Part shown: positions 7,851 through 16,580 of the stretch, in pieces
Layout: each line of letters starts with the position of its first letter
How positions within the stretch are numbered: the stretch's first letter is position 1
NCBI GenBank assembly: GCA_003553695.1
Contig: PWFB01000139.1
Coordinates: 1-40,987, forward strand
DNA: 40,987 nucleotides
Reading direction: 5' to 3'
DNA from: Desulfonatronospira sp.
Lineage (GTDB): Bacteria > Desulfobacterota > Desulfovibrionia > Desulfovibrionales > Desulfonatronovibrionaceae
The notes under the pieces: generated by a model
Seen by the model: the letters and a program-made list of their open reading frames with translations, nothing else
Told to the model about the DNA's origin: nothing
Database searches by the model: none
Program-made: the position numbers and the translations under genes

Positions 7851-9343
7851 TCTCTAAGAGCGGCGGGAAAGGGCAGGGGGGGAAGACTTTGCTCCAGGAT
7901 GTACGCTGCCTGCAGCAAGAGCTCTTCCCCGAATGCCGGACCCATGAATTGAATGCCCACGGGCAGACCTGTTTCTTTTCCCGTTCCCGCCGGTATGCTT
8001 ATTCCGGGAAGACCCGCCAGGTTCAGGGAGGTGGTAAAAATGTCTGTAAGATACATCTGCAGGGGGTCGTCCACGTTTTCCCCCAGGCCAAAGGCGGTAA
8101 AGGGGACCACCGGGGAGCAGAGCAGATCGCAGCTTTCAAAGGATTTTATAAAATCCTGGTGAATCAGCCTGCGTATCTGGGCGGCTTTTTTGAAATAAGC
8201 ATCGTAATACCCGGCGGAAAGGACATAGGTGCCGATCATGATCCTGCGCTGGACTTCTTCGCCCAGAGCCCTGGATCTGGTGCGGCGATACATGTCCATG
8301 AGTTCCCGGGCTTTTTGGTCCCTGTATCCGTACCTTACTCCATCATAGCGGGCCAGGTTGGAAGAGGCTTCGGCCATGGCTATGATATAGTATGCAGCCA
8401 CCCCGTGCTGTACATGGGGCAGGTCTACAGGTACAGTTTCAGCTCCAGCCTCAAGGAGTGTTTCCAGAACCTTTTTGCAGGCAGCCTCCACTTCAGGGCT
8501 CATCTTTTCTTCCCAGTATTGCCGGGGAAGACCTATGCGCAGGTTCTGCAGATCTTTTCTTTTATCCAGGGCCCTTAGATAGTCCGGGACCGGGGTGCTG
8601 GAAGAAGTGGAATCAAGATGATCGTGTCCGGATATGATATTTAAAATTGCTGCACTGTCCTGGACGCAGGAGGTCATGGGACCGGCCTGGTCCAGGGAAG
8701 AACCGAAAGCCACCAGTCCATACCTGGAAACCCGGCCGTAAGTGGGTTTCATTCCCACCACGCCGCAAAACGATGCCGGCTGGCGTATGGAGCCCCCGGT
8801 ATCGGTTCCTATGGAACCCAGGGACTGAGCTGCGGCCATGGATGCGGCCGATCCCCCGCTGGAGCCGCCGGGTACCCGGGACAGGTCCCAGGGATTGAGT
8901 GTTTTTTGCAGGGCTGAGTTTTCAGTGGATGAGCCCATGGCGAACTCGTCCATGTTGGTCTTGCCCAGGATTATTGCCCCGGCCTGCTTGAGTCGCTGCA
9001 CCAGGGTGGCGTCATAACCGGGGGTGAAGCTTTCCAGGATTCTGGACCCGCAGGTAGTGGGAATTCCCCGGGTGCAGATGACGTCCTTGATGGTCATGGG
9101 GATGCCCCACAGCGGCCTGTCCTTATCCGGTCCCTGCCTGTCCAGCTCCCGGGCCATATCCATGGCCTCTTGTTCCCGTATTCTGAGCATGGCCCTGATA
9201 AGTGGCTCGGTCTTCCCAATGTTATCCAGGCAACTTTGCACCACTTCGGAGACCTTGATTTCTTTTTTCTGAAGCTGCTGCCTGGTTGTGCAGAGTGTTC
9301 TGGCATCTTGATACACTGGTTTATCCCCTTTGCTGGATTGCAT
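7847..9343 (-). CDS. gatA: Asp-tRNA(Asn)/Glu-tRNA(Gln) amidotransferase subunit A
   Basis: A 498-residue amidase-signature enzyme, full length for GatA. It hydrolyses glutamine and passes ammonia to GatB to convert mischarged Glu-tRNA(Gln) or Asp-tRNA(Asn). The catalytic triad is recognisable by spacing: Lys86 in TIKDV, the cis-Ser at 161 in GGSSGGSAA, and the nucleophile Ser185 in DTGGSIRQPA. gatC lies just upstream, but gatB is not in this window and must be elsewhere. The gene overlaps mnmA by 4 bases. A poorly conserved N-terminus of about 10 residues leaves the exact start slightly open. Confidence 0.96.
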   Translation of the reverse strand: MQSSKGDKPVYQDARTLCTTRQQLQKKEIKVSEVVQSCLDNIGKTEPLIRAMLRIREQEAMDMARELDRQGPDKDRPLWGIPMTIKDVICTRGIPTTCGSRILESFTPGYDATLVQRLKQAGAIILGKTNMDEFAMGSSTENSALQKTLNPWDLSRVPGGSSGGSAASMAAAQSLGSIGTDTGGSIRQPASFCGVVGMKPTYGRVSRYGLVAFGSSLDQAGPMTSCVQDSAAILNIISGHDHLDSTSSSTPVPDYLRALDKRKDLQNLRIGLPRQYWEEKMSPEVEAACKKVLETLLEAGAETVPVDLPHVQHGVAAYYIIAMAEASSNLARYDGVRYGYRDQKARELMDMYRRTRSRALGEEVQRRIMIGTYVLSAGYYDAYFKKAAQIRRLIHQDFIKSFESCDLLCSPVVPFTAFGLGENVDDPLQMYLTDIFTTSLNLAGLPGISIPAGTGKETGLPVGIQFMGPAFGEELLLQAAYILEQSLPPLPFPAALRE

Positions 9344-9387
9344 ACTATCCGGAAAATCTTTCCATCTGGATTTTGAAGCCGGGAAAT

Positions 9388-9672
9388 TTAGATTATCCTG
9401 GGGACAATAAAGTATTCCCCGTCATGGTGCGGGGCATTGGCCAGGATATCGCTGCGCCGGCAGGTGCTGCGGGCTTCGTCCTCACGCATAACGGACATGT
9501 TTTGCGACGGGGAATAAAAAGGCTCCACCCCGGCAGTGTCAATCTGGTTCAGGGTGTCCATGTAGCTGATGATGTCCCGGAACTGGGCAGCGAATTTTTC
9601 GGCCTGCTCCGGGGATGTTTCCAGCCTGGCCAGTGCAGCTATCCTGCTTACGTATTCATTGTCAATTTTCAC
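9388..9672 (-). CDS. gatC: Asp-tRNA(Asn)/Glu-tRNA(Gln) amidotransferase subunit C
   Basis: A 94-residue GatC, the small belt subunit that stabilises the GatA-GatB complex. The family pattern is clear: VSRIAALARLETSPEQAEKFAAQFRDIISYMDTLNQIDTAGVEPF, then the DEARST segment and a C-terminus ending in YFIVPRII. The start is a GTG at 9672-9670 that shares one base with the TAG stop of the upstream lipoprotein gene (TAGTG), a tight translational coupling. A 44-base gap separates it from gatA. Confidence 0.94.
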   Translation of the reverse strand: MKIDNEYVSRIAALARLETSPEQAEKFAAQFRDIISYMDTLNQIDTAGVEPFYSPSQNMSVMREDEARSTCRRSDILANAPHHDGEYFIVPRII

Positions 9673-11627
9673 TATTGTATCCTCCTGTCCTCTCTCTCCT
9701 GTTCTCTTAAGCGCTCAATCCACATGGCTCTTCTTTGCTGTCTGGCTTCGATTGTCCATTTGAGGGTCTCAGGATCAACAGGTCGAAGCTCGTGGCGATC
9801 CATCCTGAATACGAACAGATCCTGAGAGGCCTTGCCTGTCTCATCCCATTGGATGGGGGCCATGCTCCAGGAATTGAATTGGTTGGCAGACAGAATACGG
9901 TTTACTTCGTCACTGTTCTCAGGGGAGGGCATATCTCCCAGCCTTGAGGCGAAACGGACAAAATCATAACCCAGAGCCACCCAGAGATCAGCTTCACCAT
10001 GCAGGGTGTCCTGCAGCCCGTCACTGAGGGTCAAGGCAGGGGGTGAAGGATTGTGGCTGTTCCAGGCTCCGCAGCTAAGGGCCAGGGAAAAGAACTGCTG
10101 TTCCAGGGTCCCTGGAGAATACCCCTGATGCCAGAGCATTGGTCCCATAAATACTAGATGATCGACGTTAAAGTAGAAAAATTGAGGAATGAGCCCCTGG
10201 GCTCTGGACAGAGTGTCCGGAATAAACACTGCCTCAAATCCGGGGTCTGGATTCAGGAAGGGATCGTTGGCATCGGTTATGTCCAGAAATGAGGACACGA
10301 TGCGGTTCCAGCTGGCATGGTCATCAGTGGGGTAGCTTTGCATATCCTTGACTTCGGCGTCCATCTCCCGGGCTTGTTCCCTGAAGGTTTCTGCGTAAGA
10401 GCGGCCGAATTCCTCTTCCGGATACATTACCGCGAAATTCTGGATGCCCATCTCCTGGATGCCCATCTTCAGAAGGGACCGGACCTGGTCCCTGGCGCTG
10501 GGAAAGAAACGCCATCCCTTTTTGCCCTCCTCTTGCATGGAAGGCAAAAAGGTCAGAAAAACCATCTCCAGGTGCAGATCCGCTTCAACTATCCTGTCCC
10601 AGTCTCTTCCGGACAGGGGCCCGCCGACCAGGGAAACGTTCTGCATCTTTTTTAGCTCTTCAATCCATCCGGGATTGTTGGTGTTTATGGTCTTGACCCT
10701 TACCTCCAGTCCGCTGCTCAAGAGATCCCAGTGGGCCAGGCCTGCTCCGCGCATTACTTTCCAGCCCACAGAGGAGTAATCATCACTCAGGGGGAGCAGG
10801 AGGGCCATAACCGGCGCAGGCCTGCCCAGTTTTTCCTCCCATATTGCAAGTACTTTCTGCAGGGGAGAGGGGTAAACCAGTTCGCCATGACTGGCTATTT
10901 CCAGCATTCTAGGCCGCAGAGACGGCCACTGGTCGTGGTCGTCCTGGAGATGGGCAGTTAAATAGGACCACCAGAAAAGATTGTCCGGAAAGTAGAGCTT
11001 TCGATCCCTGTCCATGAAGTCAGCTGCCCTTTCCAGTTCTTCCAGGTCCATCTTCTGGAAAAGCTTGTTGCTGGATGTTTCAATCCAGGCCTTTTTCTCA
11101 TCTGTATAAGCCAGTTGATGGATATCTTTTAAAACATCCATGGCTGCAGGGTACCTCTGGCTGTCCAGATGGTATTCTGCCAGGTTAATGGCTGCCTTGA
11201 TTCTCAGCTCAAACGGTCTGGACTCATCAGGGTAAAGGCCCTGGAGATAGTCAACGTAATGCTGCTCTGTTTCAGTCTCTTTCAATGCGATGGAGTAGTA
11301 GTAATGCCAAGCCCACTCTTTTTCGGCCCCGGGATCCAGCTCGCCCCAGTTCTCAAGGGCCTGCATGGATGCCTTGAAATCGCGGCTTTGTCCGGCACTT
11401 ATGGCCAGCCTTTTCCAGGCCAGGAGTTCATGTTCCATTTCCAGTTCAAATTCCTCAAGAAGCCGGGAGTAGAGTTTCTGGGCTGTTGAGTGATCTTGGG
11501 CTTTCCAGGCCTGGGCGGCCCTTTGCTTCAGATCCGGCCTGGGCGGGTCCGTGACCACTCTTTTTTCTGCACATCCGGCAATGAAAAAAAGAATGAATAA
11601 AATTACTATAAATCGTGTTTTATGCAT
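9672..11627 (-). CDS. Lipoprotein with TPR-like N-terminus and LppC/periplasmic-binding-like domain
   Basis: From the ATG at 11627 this is a 651-residue lipoprotein. The signal peptide MHKTRFIVILFILFFIAGC has the lipobox IAGC with the lipidated Cys at 19, and Ala at +2 does not give the usual inner-membrane retention signal. Residues about 30-230 are helical and TPR-like. From about 265 on the sequence resembles a type-I periplasmic binding fold (MALLLPLSDDYSSVGWKVMRGA, then NFAVMYPEEEFGRSYAETF), as in LppC/LpoA penicillin-binding-protein activators and branched-chain amino-acid receptors. A role in activating peptidoglycan synthesis is inference from that architecture. The open frame continues 15 codons upstream without a better start. 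It overlaps gatC by one base and heads the tRNA-modification operon. Confidence 0.75.
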   Translation of the reverse strand: MHKTRFIVILFILFFIAGCAEKRVVTDPPRPDLKQRAAQAWKAQDHSTAQKLYSRLLEEFELEMEHELLAWKRLAISAGQSRDFKASMQALENWGELDPGAEKEWAWHYYYSIALKETETEQHYVDYLQGLYPDESRPFELRIKAAINLAEYHLDSQRYPAAMDVLKDIHQLAYTDEKKAWIETSSNKLFQKMDLEELERAADFMDRDRKLYFPDNLFWWSYLTAHLQDDHDQWPSLRPRMLEIASHGELVYPSPLQKVLAIWEEKLGRPAPVMALLLPLSDDYSSVGWKVMRGAGLAHWDLLSSGLEVRVKTINTNNPGWIEELKKMQNVSLVGGPLSGRDWDRIVEADLHLEMVFLTFLPSMQEEGKKGWRFFPSARDQVRSLLKMGIQEMGIQNFAVMYPEEEFGRSYAETFREQAREMDAEVKDMQSYPTDDHASWNRIVSSFLDITDANDPFLNPDPGFEAVFIPDTLSRAQGLIPQFFYFNVDHLVFMGPMLWHQGYSPGTLEQQFFSLALSCGAWNSHNPSPPALTLSDGLQDTLHGEADLWVALGYDFVRFASRLGDMPSPENSDEVNRILSANQFNSWSMAPIQWDETGKASQDLFVFRMDRHELRPVDPETLKWTIEARQQRRAMWIERLREQEREDRRIQ

Positions 11628-11710
11628 GGTGTTTAAACCTGACAGTTGCAGGCAGATATATTTTTGGAACAAAGCTGGCGATTATTAAATAAAACAAAAG
11701 CAAACGGATA

Positions 11711-11740
11711 AAAAAGCCCGGGCTTTTAGTTGCCCGGGCT
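11711..11740 (-). terminator. Rho-independent terminator of the hrcA-grpE-dnaK operon
   Basis: On the minus strand, 9-bp arms AGCCCGGGC (740-732) and GCCCGGGCT (723-715) enclose an 8-base loop and are followed directly by a run of five T. The hairpin starts 37 bases after the dnaK stop, which is the expected place. It separates the heat-shock operon from the lipoprotein gene downstream and so implies a separate promoter for the latter between 11628 and 11710. Confidence 0.9.
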
Positions 11741-11776
11741 AGAATAGGAACTGGTTCAAGTTGCTGTCAAGACAAT

Positions 11777-13705
11777 TTATTTCTTGTCATTGACCTCGGT
11801 GTAATCTGCATCCACCACATCTTCCTCAGAGTTCTGGGTACCCTGCTGCCCGGCCTGGGCATGCGGATCGCCCTGAGCCTGCTCCCCGGCGTCTGCGCTC
11901 TGGGTCTTCTGGGCGTAGAGCTTTTCCGCCAGTTTGTGGGAAGCCTGGGACAGGTCCTCTGTAGCCTTGCGGATGGCTTCCTCGTCTTCTCCCTCCATGA
12001 CTTTTTTGAGTTCCTGGATCTTGTTTTCTATGTCCGCCTTGAGTTCCGCATCCAGGTTTTCGCCCAGATCCCGGATGGACTTTTCAGTGGTGTAGATCAG
12101 GGTATCGGCATGGTTCCTGGCTTCAATGAGCCTTTGTTTCTTCTTGTCTTCCTCGGCATGGCTTTCGGCTTCCTTGACCAGATTGTTTATCTCTTCTTCG
12201 GACAGACCGCTGGAAGCAGTGATCTGGATGGACTGCTCCTTGCCTGTACCGGTATCCTTGGCCGAGACGTTGACCAGCCCGTTGGCGTCGATGTCAAAGG
12301 TCACCTCGATCTGAGGTACGCCGCGGGGCGCCGGGGGAATGCCGGTGAGTTCAAAACGGCCCAGGGTCATGTTGTCGGCTGCCATGGGGCGCTCTCCCTG
12401 GAGTACATGGATGGAGACCGAGGGCTGATTGTCCGCGGCTGTGGTGAATATCTGGCTTTTGCGGGTGGGAATGGTGGTGTTGCGCTCAATAAGCTTGGTA
12501 AACACTCCTCCCATGGTTTCAATACCCAGGGACAGGGGGGTGACATCCAGAAGCAGGACGTCCTTTACATCGCCTGCAAAAATGCCGCCCTGGATGGCTG
12601 CGCCCATGGCCACAACTTCATCGGGGTTAACACTCTTGTTGGGATCTTTGCCGAAGAATTCGGATACTTTTTTCTGCACCAGGGGCATCCTGGTCATGCC
12701 GCCCACCAGCAGTACCTGATTAATATCGCCGGCCTTGAGATCCGCATCGCTCAGGGCCTTTTCGCAGGGGCCCATGGTCCTCTGCACAAGGTCTTCCACC
12801 AGGCTTTCCAGCTTGCTCCTGGAAAGCTTCATGTTCATGTGCTTGGGGCCGTGTTGATCCGCAGTAATAAAGGGCAGATTAATATCCGTTTCCATGGTGG
12901 TGGAAAGTTCTTTCTTGGCCTTTTCAGCAGCTTCCCTGAGCCTTTGCAGGGCCATGCGGTCCTTGGACAGGTCAATTCCGTTTTCTTTCTTGAATTCATC
13001 CACCAGGTAATTGATAATGCGCTGGTCAAAGTCTTCTCCTCCCAGAAATGTATCGCCGTGAGTGGAACGCACTTCCACCAGGTTGTCGCCTACTTCCAGG
13101 ATGGATATGTCGAAAGTGCCTCCGCCCAGATCAAAAACGGCTATCTTTTCGTTGACATTCTTGTCTGTACCATAAGCCAGGGATGCGGCGGTGGGCTCGT
13201 TTATGATGCGCTTGACTTCCAGTCCTGCCACGCGGCCGGCATCCTTGGTGGCCTGACGCTGGCTGTCGTTGAAGTAGGCGGGTACGGTTATAACCGCCTG
13301 GGTTACGGTTTCCCCGAGATAGGATTCTGCATCGCTTTTAAGCTTCTGCAGGATCATGGCCGAGATTTCAGGGGGGCTGTAAGTATTGTCGCCCACCTGG
13401 ACGTATGCGTCATCGTTTTTGCCCTTTACAATCTTGTATGAGCACCTTTCTATCCAGTTCTTGAGCACCGGATCGTCGTATTGACGGCCCATGAGGCGCT
13501 TGACTGAATAAACTGTCTTTTCCGGATTGGTCACGGATTGCCTTTTGGCTATCTCCCCGACCAGACGTTCTTTATCAGTAAAAGCTACGATGGATGGGGT
13601 TGTGCGTCCGCCTTCAGGGTTGCTTATGCACTTGGCTTCCTTTCCTTCCATCACATATACGCAACTGTTTGTGGTTCCCAGGTCGATTCCGATTATCTTG
13701 CCCAT
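11777..13705 (-). CDS. dnaK: Molecular chaperone DnaK (Hsp70)
   Basis: A complete 642-residue DnaK. The N-terminal ATPase domain carries [11 protein letters not shown] at residues 5-15, [27 protein letters not shown] and the FDLGGGTFD phosphate loop. The interdomain linker [16 protein letters not shown] leads into the peptide-binding domain. The helical lid ends in the usual acidic, Ala/Gln-rich tail, [11 protein letters not shown]. It folds and refolds proteins with GrpE and a DnaJ. The ATG at 13705 has a strong GGAGG site 8-9 bases upstream. It is third in the hrcA-grpE-dnaK operon, 76 bases after grpE. No dnaJ follows; a terminator does. Confidence 0.99.
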   Translation of the reverse strand: MGKIIGIDLGTTNSCVYVMEGKEAKCISNPEGGRTTPSIVAFTDKERLVGEIAKRQSVTNPEKTVYSVKRLMGRQYDDPVLKNWIERCSYKIVKGKNDDAYVQVGDNTYSPPEISAMILQKLKSDAESYLGETVTQAVITVPAYFNDSQRQATKDAGRVAGLEVKRIINEPTAASLAYGTDKNVNEKIAVFDLGGGTFDISILEVGDNLVEVRSTHGDTFLGGEDFDQRIINYLVDEFKKENGIDLSKDRMALQRLREAAEKAKKELSTTMETDINLPFITADQHGPKHMNMKLSRSKLESLVEDLVQRTMGPCEKALSDADLKAGDINQVLLVGGMTRMPLVQKKVSEFFGKDPNKSVNPDEVVAMGAAIQGGIFAGDVKDVLLLDVTPLSLGIETMGGVFTKLIERNTTIPTRKSQIFTTAADNQPSVSIHVLQGERPMAADNMTLGRFELTGIPPAPRGVPQIEVTFDIDANGLVNVSAKDTGTGKEQSIQITASSGLSEEEINNLVKEAESHAEEDKKKQRLIEARNHADTLIYTTEKSIRDLGENLDAELKADIENKIQELKKVMEGEDEEAIRKATEDLSQASHKLAEKLYAQKTQSADAGEQAQGDPHAQAGQQGTQNSEEDVVDADYTEVNDKK

Positions 13706-13781
13706 ATTAACAAGCCTCCTTAAGATAGTCTTTGAAGTTGATTGATTTCATAAGTCTTTTGCAAAAGTTGTAAAGACGATG

Positions 13782-14435
13782 CTATCCATTTTTTTCAGTG
13801 GGACACTGTTTGCTGACCAGGACCTTGGCCGGTCTTATCAGCCTGTCTCCCAGCAGGTATCCCTTCTGCATGACCTGGCATACCTTGCCTTCCTCCATGT
13901 CTTGGCGTTCCTGCTGGGCCATTGCCTCGTGAAAGTTGGGGTCGAAATCTTCCCCCTCGCTGCCCACCTGCTTCAGATTGTTTTTTTCCAGCACCTGCTG
14001 GAAAATGTTTAAAGTCATTTCCACACCCTGGGCCAGGTCTTTGCAGGCTTCATTCTTGCGCCCGTGTTCCAGGGCCAGTTCCAGATTGTCTATAACCGGG
14101 ATGACTTCCTCTATAAAGGAAGATACGGCATATCTGCAGTACTCCTCCTTTTCGCGGGCAAGGCGTTTTTTGTAATTCTCCGAGTCTGCTATGGCCTTGA
14201 GGGCCTGGTTCTTCTGTTCACGTAGAAGCTCACAGTGGGGGCAGATATTTTCCCTGCACAGATCCCTCATCTCCTGTTCCGAGATATTTACGCCACCTTC
14301 ATCTCCGGTGAAGTCGTGGTCTTCCCCGTTCTGTTCCTGAAAGGCTTCATCCTGCTCAGGATATTCTTCCCGGGCATTGTCCCGGGTTTCATTGTCTTTT
14401 GTTTTTTTCCCTTTGTTGTAATCTTCCATGGACAT
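13782..14435 (-). CDS. grpE: Nucleotide exchange factor GrpE
   Basis: A 217-residue GrpE that releases ADP from DnaK. It has an acidic, low-complexity N-terminus (residues 1-60), then a long coiled-coil helix including ADSENYKKRLAREKEEY, and a C-terminal beta domain with HEAMAQQERQDMEEGKVCQVMQKGYLLGDRLIRPAKVLVSK broken up by the usual GrpE signature positions. Just before the coiled coil is ENICPHCELL, a CxxC pair not present in E. coli GrpE, which could bind metal or sense redox state. The ATG at 14435 follows GGAGG. It is the second gene of the operon. Confidence 0.96.
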   Translation of the reverse strand: MSMEDYNKGKKTKDNETRDNAREEYPEQDEAFQEQNGEDHDFTGDEGGVNISEQEMRDLCRENICPHCELLREQKNQALKAIADSENYKKRLAREKEEYCRYAVSSFIEEVIPVIDNLELALEHGRKNEACKDLAQGVEMTLNIFQQVLEKNNLKQVGSEGEDFDPNFHEAMAQQERQDMEEGKVCQVMQKGYLLGDRLIRPAKVLVSKQCPTEKNG

Positions 14436-14481
14436 GTATCAACCTCCGTATTTGATCTTTTCCCCGGTATGATATGGCAAC

Positions 14482-15543
14482 TCAAGTGTTAATACTCGAA
14501 TCCTTATTGTTTTCATAAAGCTCACGAAATATTTGACTAAGAATTCTGGCGGTCAAGTCAACAGCCGGAATTATTCTGGAGTAATTCATCCGGGTGGGAC
14601 CGATTATGCTTACGTGCCCCACTGAATCGTCCTGAAGGCTGTAGGGTGAGGAAATGACCGCGTAATCGCTCAGTTCTTCCAGTTGCTGCTCCTGGCCCAT
14701 AAGAATGCTCAGTCCGTCGCTTTCCAGGGTGTTGTCCAGGATTTTGAGCAGCTTGGACCTTTCCTCCAGCAGCCTGAATACTTCGCGCATCTTGGAAAGG
14801 TTGGTAAAGTCGGTGTCCTGGAAAAGGTAATGAGTGCCGTCAACATAAACCTGACGGTTGTTTCCGGGGTCAAAGGATTCCCGGGCCAGCCTCAGGGCGT
14901 TCTGGTACAGGTGGTCAAACTGTCTGCGTGCTTTTTCCATCTGGCTCACTATGCTGTTACGCACCTGATGCAGGGTTTTTCCCTGATAATGTTCGTTCAA
15001 GTAGTTACTAAACTTGACCAGATCGTCAGCTGAAATATCAGAGTCCACGTTTACCACCTTGTTCTGCATCATGCCTCCTTCCATAACAAGGATGGACATG
15101 ACTAGGCCGGGACGCATAAGGATAAAGTCTATATGCTTCCAGCGGATATTTTTCTGGCTGGGAGTTATGACCAGGCTGATCTGGTTTGATATGGAGGATA
15201 GAACCTTGGAGGCCTGACTCAGGGTTTTGGTCAGATCTGGCCCCACTTCTGAAAGGGAGGATTTGATGGTTTCCTCAAGACCACCCGGAAGGGGTTCCAG
15301 GTCCAGCTTTGAATCCAGGTAATATCTAAACCCCTTAGTGGTGGGTATCCTTCCGGCGGAGGTATGCGGCTGCTCAATAAATTTTTCCTCTGCCAGGTCA
15401 GACATGACGTTTCTAATAGATGCAGGACTGAGATTCAGGCTGGATTGCCTGGCCACAGTCCTGGAGCCTACCGGCTGACCGCTTTGTATGTAGTTTCTTA
15501 CTATGGTGAACAGGACGTCTGCTTGTCTTTGATCCAGGGTCAT
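14482..15543 (-). CDS. hrcA: Heat-inducible transcription repressor HrcA
   Basis: A 353-residue HrcA. The N-terminal winged helix (LDQRQADVLFTIVRNYIQSGQPVGSRTV and LSPASIRNVMSDLAEEKFIEQPHTSAGRIPT, cited in parts) is textbook HrcA. The GAF-like dimerisation domain and the C-terminal VGHVSIIGPTRMNYSRIIPAVDL segment follow. HrcA represses class-I heat-shock genes by binding CIRCE with help from GroEL. A perfect CIRCE lies 14 bases upstream of its own ATG, so this operon is autoregulated. The Shine-Dalgarno (TGAGGT) sits between CIRCE and the ATG. Confidence 0.98.
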   Translation of the reverse strand: MTLDQRQADVLFTIVRNYIQSGQPVGSRTVARQSSLNLSPASIRNVMSDLAEEKFIEQPHTSAGRIPTTKGFRYYLDSKLDLEPLPGGLEETIKSSLSEVGPDLTKTLSQASKVLSSISNQISLVITPSQKNIRWKHIDFILMRPGLVMSILVMEGGMMQNKVVNVDSDISADDLVKFSNYLNEHYQGKTLHQVRNSIVSQMEKARRQFDHLYQNALRLARESFDPGNNRQVYVDGTHYLFQDTDFTNLSKMREVFRLLEERSKLLKILDNTLESDGLSILMGQEQQLEELSDYAVISSPYSLQDDSVGHVSIIGPTRMNYSRIIPAVDLTARILSQIFRELYENNKDSSINT

Positions 15544-15556
15544 GGCACGTACCTCA

Positions 15557-15583
15557 TTAGCACTCTTAAGTTAAGAGTGCTAA
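15557..15583 (-). promoter_or_regulatory. CIRCE operator
   Basis: The sequence is TTAGCACTC, nine bases, then GAGTGCTAA: a perfect match to the CIRCE consensus with its 9-bp spacer. Here the spacer TTAAGTTAA is itself nearly palindromic. It sits between the predicted promoter and the hrcA ribosome binding site, so HrcA bound here would block transcription of hrcA-grpE-dnaK. Confidence 0.98.
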
Positions 15584-15584
15584 T

Positions 15585-15613
15585 GAAGTAACAATGCCAC
15601 CCCTTTCTGTCAA
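15585..15613 (-). promoter_or_regulatory. Candidate sigma70-type promoter of hrcA operon
   Basis: On the minus strand a perfect -35 box TTGACA (15613-15608) is followed after 17 bases by TACTTC (15590-15585), a weak -10. The start of transcription would fall in or beside CIRCE, which is the normal arrangement for HrcA control. The weak -10 makes the exact position uncertain. Confidence 0.5.
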
Positions 15614-15719
15614 GACGGCAGGTTTGGACCCGGGAAAAGTGTACAGAAAGACTTTAAAGGTGTTTTTTATAACAGCGGTAAATGGTTGTAAAATTTAATT
15701 TTTTTAGTGCAGCAGGGCT

Positions 15720-16580
15720 TCACCAGTGTATCTGAAAGATATATTCGCGCAGGGCATGTACCCAGGGGCGCGGGGTTATTCCTGTTACCATGGAAAATTT
15801 GGAGGTATCCAGTACGGAATAGGGCGGTCGTTTTGCCTGCTGGGGATATTCCCCTGATGAGACTGGATTGACCCTGTTACTCAGGCCTGCACTCATAAGG
15901 GCTTCCGAGGCAAGCTCACACCAGGATGCCTGGCCTTTGTTGACTACATGAAAAAGTCCGCAGGTCTCTTTTTTCACTAGTTCCAGAGAATATCTGGCCA
16001 GGTCCAGGGTGCAGGTTGGAGATCCGAGCTGGTCATGGATGACATTCAGAGGCCGGCCTGATTCGGCCATCTGGATCATCCTGGACACGAAATTGGTTTT
16101 GAAGGGGCCGAACAGCCATGCAGAGCGAAGAATAAGCAGCCCGTCCCAGGGGTTGCGCATTAGAAGCTCTTCTCCGGCAAGCTTGCTTCTGCCGTAAACA
16201 CAAAGGGGGGATGGGGCATCCTCTGTGCTGTAAGGAGTGTTTTTTTTGCCGTTAAACACATAGTCAGTGCTGTAGTGCGTAAGGCCGATATTGTTTTCGC
16301 GGCACACCTGTCCCAGAATACCGGGCAGATCCCTGTTCAGACGAAAAGCTTTTTCCTGGTTTTCTTCAGCCTGGTCCACAAGGGTATAGGCCACTGTATT
16401 GATCACCAGGTCAATGTTGTTTTTCCGGATGGTGTATTCAACCTGCCGGGCATCGAAAAGATCCAGTTCATCACGCCCGGGGGTCAGGACGTTAAATCCC
16501 TCACTTTGCATTACCTGCACAAGGGCCTGACCCAGGAGACCGGTGCGGCCTCCGGTGATAAGGGCGGTGCCTGTGTTCAT
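15720..16580 (-). CDS. rmlD: dTDP-4-dehydrorhamnose reductase
   Basis: A 286-residue extended short-chain dehydrogenase that reduces dTDP-4-keto-L-rhamnose to dTDP-L-rhamnose with NAD(P)H, the last step of rhamnose donor synthesis. The nucleotide-binding motif is TGGRTGLLGQAL, a variant with GG-R-T-GLLGQ. The family features are VINTVAYTLVDQAEE, STDYVFNGKKNTPYSTEDAPSP in parts, the YGRSKLAGE catalytic Tyr/Lys, and LRSAWLFGP. The ATG overlaps the rmlB stop (ATGA). rmlA and rmlC are not adjacent. Confidence 0.93.
   Translation of the reverse strand: MNTGTALITGGRTGLLGQALVQVMQSEGFNVLTPGRDELDLFDARQVEYTIRKNNIDLVINTVAYTLVDQAEENQEKAFRLNRDLPGILGQVCRENNIGLTHYSTDYVFNGKKNTPYSTEDAPSPLCVYGRSKLAGEELLMRNPWDGLLILRSAWLFGPFKTNFVSRMIQMAESGRPLNVIHDQLGSPTCTLDLARYSLELVKKETCGLFHVVNKGQASWCELASEALMSAGLSNRVNPVSSGEYPQQAKRPPYSVLDTSKFSMVTGITPRPWVHALREYIFQIHW

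Noticed and set aside
11861..13441. Long plus-strand open frame (526 codons) opposite dnaK
   Set aside because: It is the mirror of dnaK, a known artefact of its codon use. It has no RBS and no recognisable domain, and dnaK is certain.
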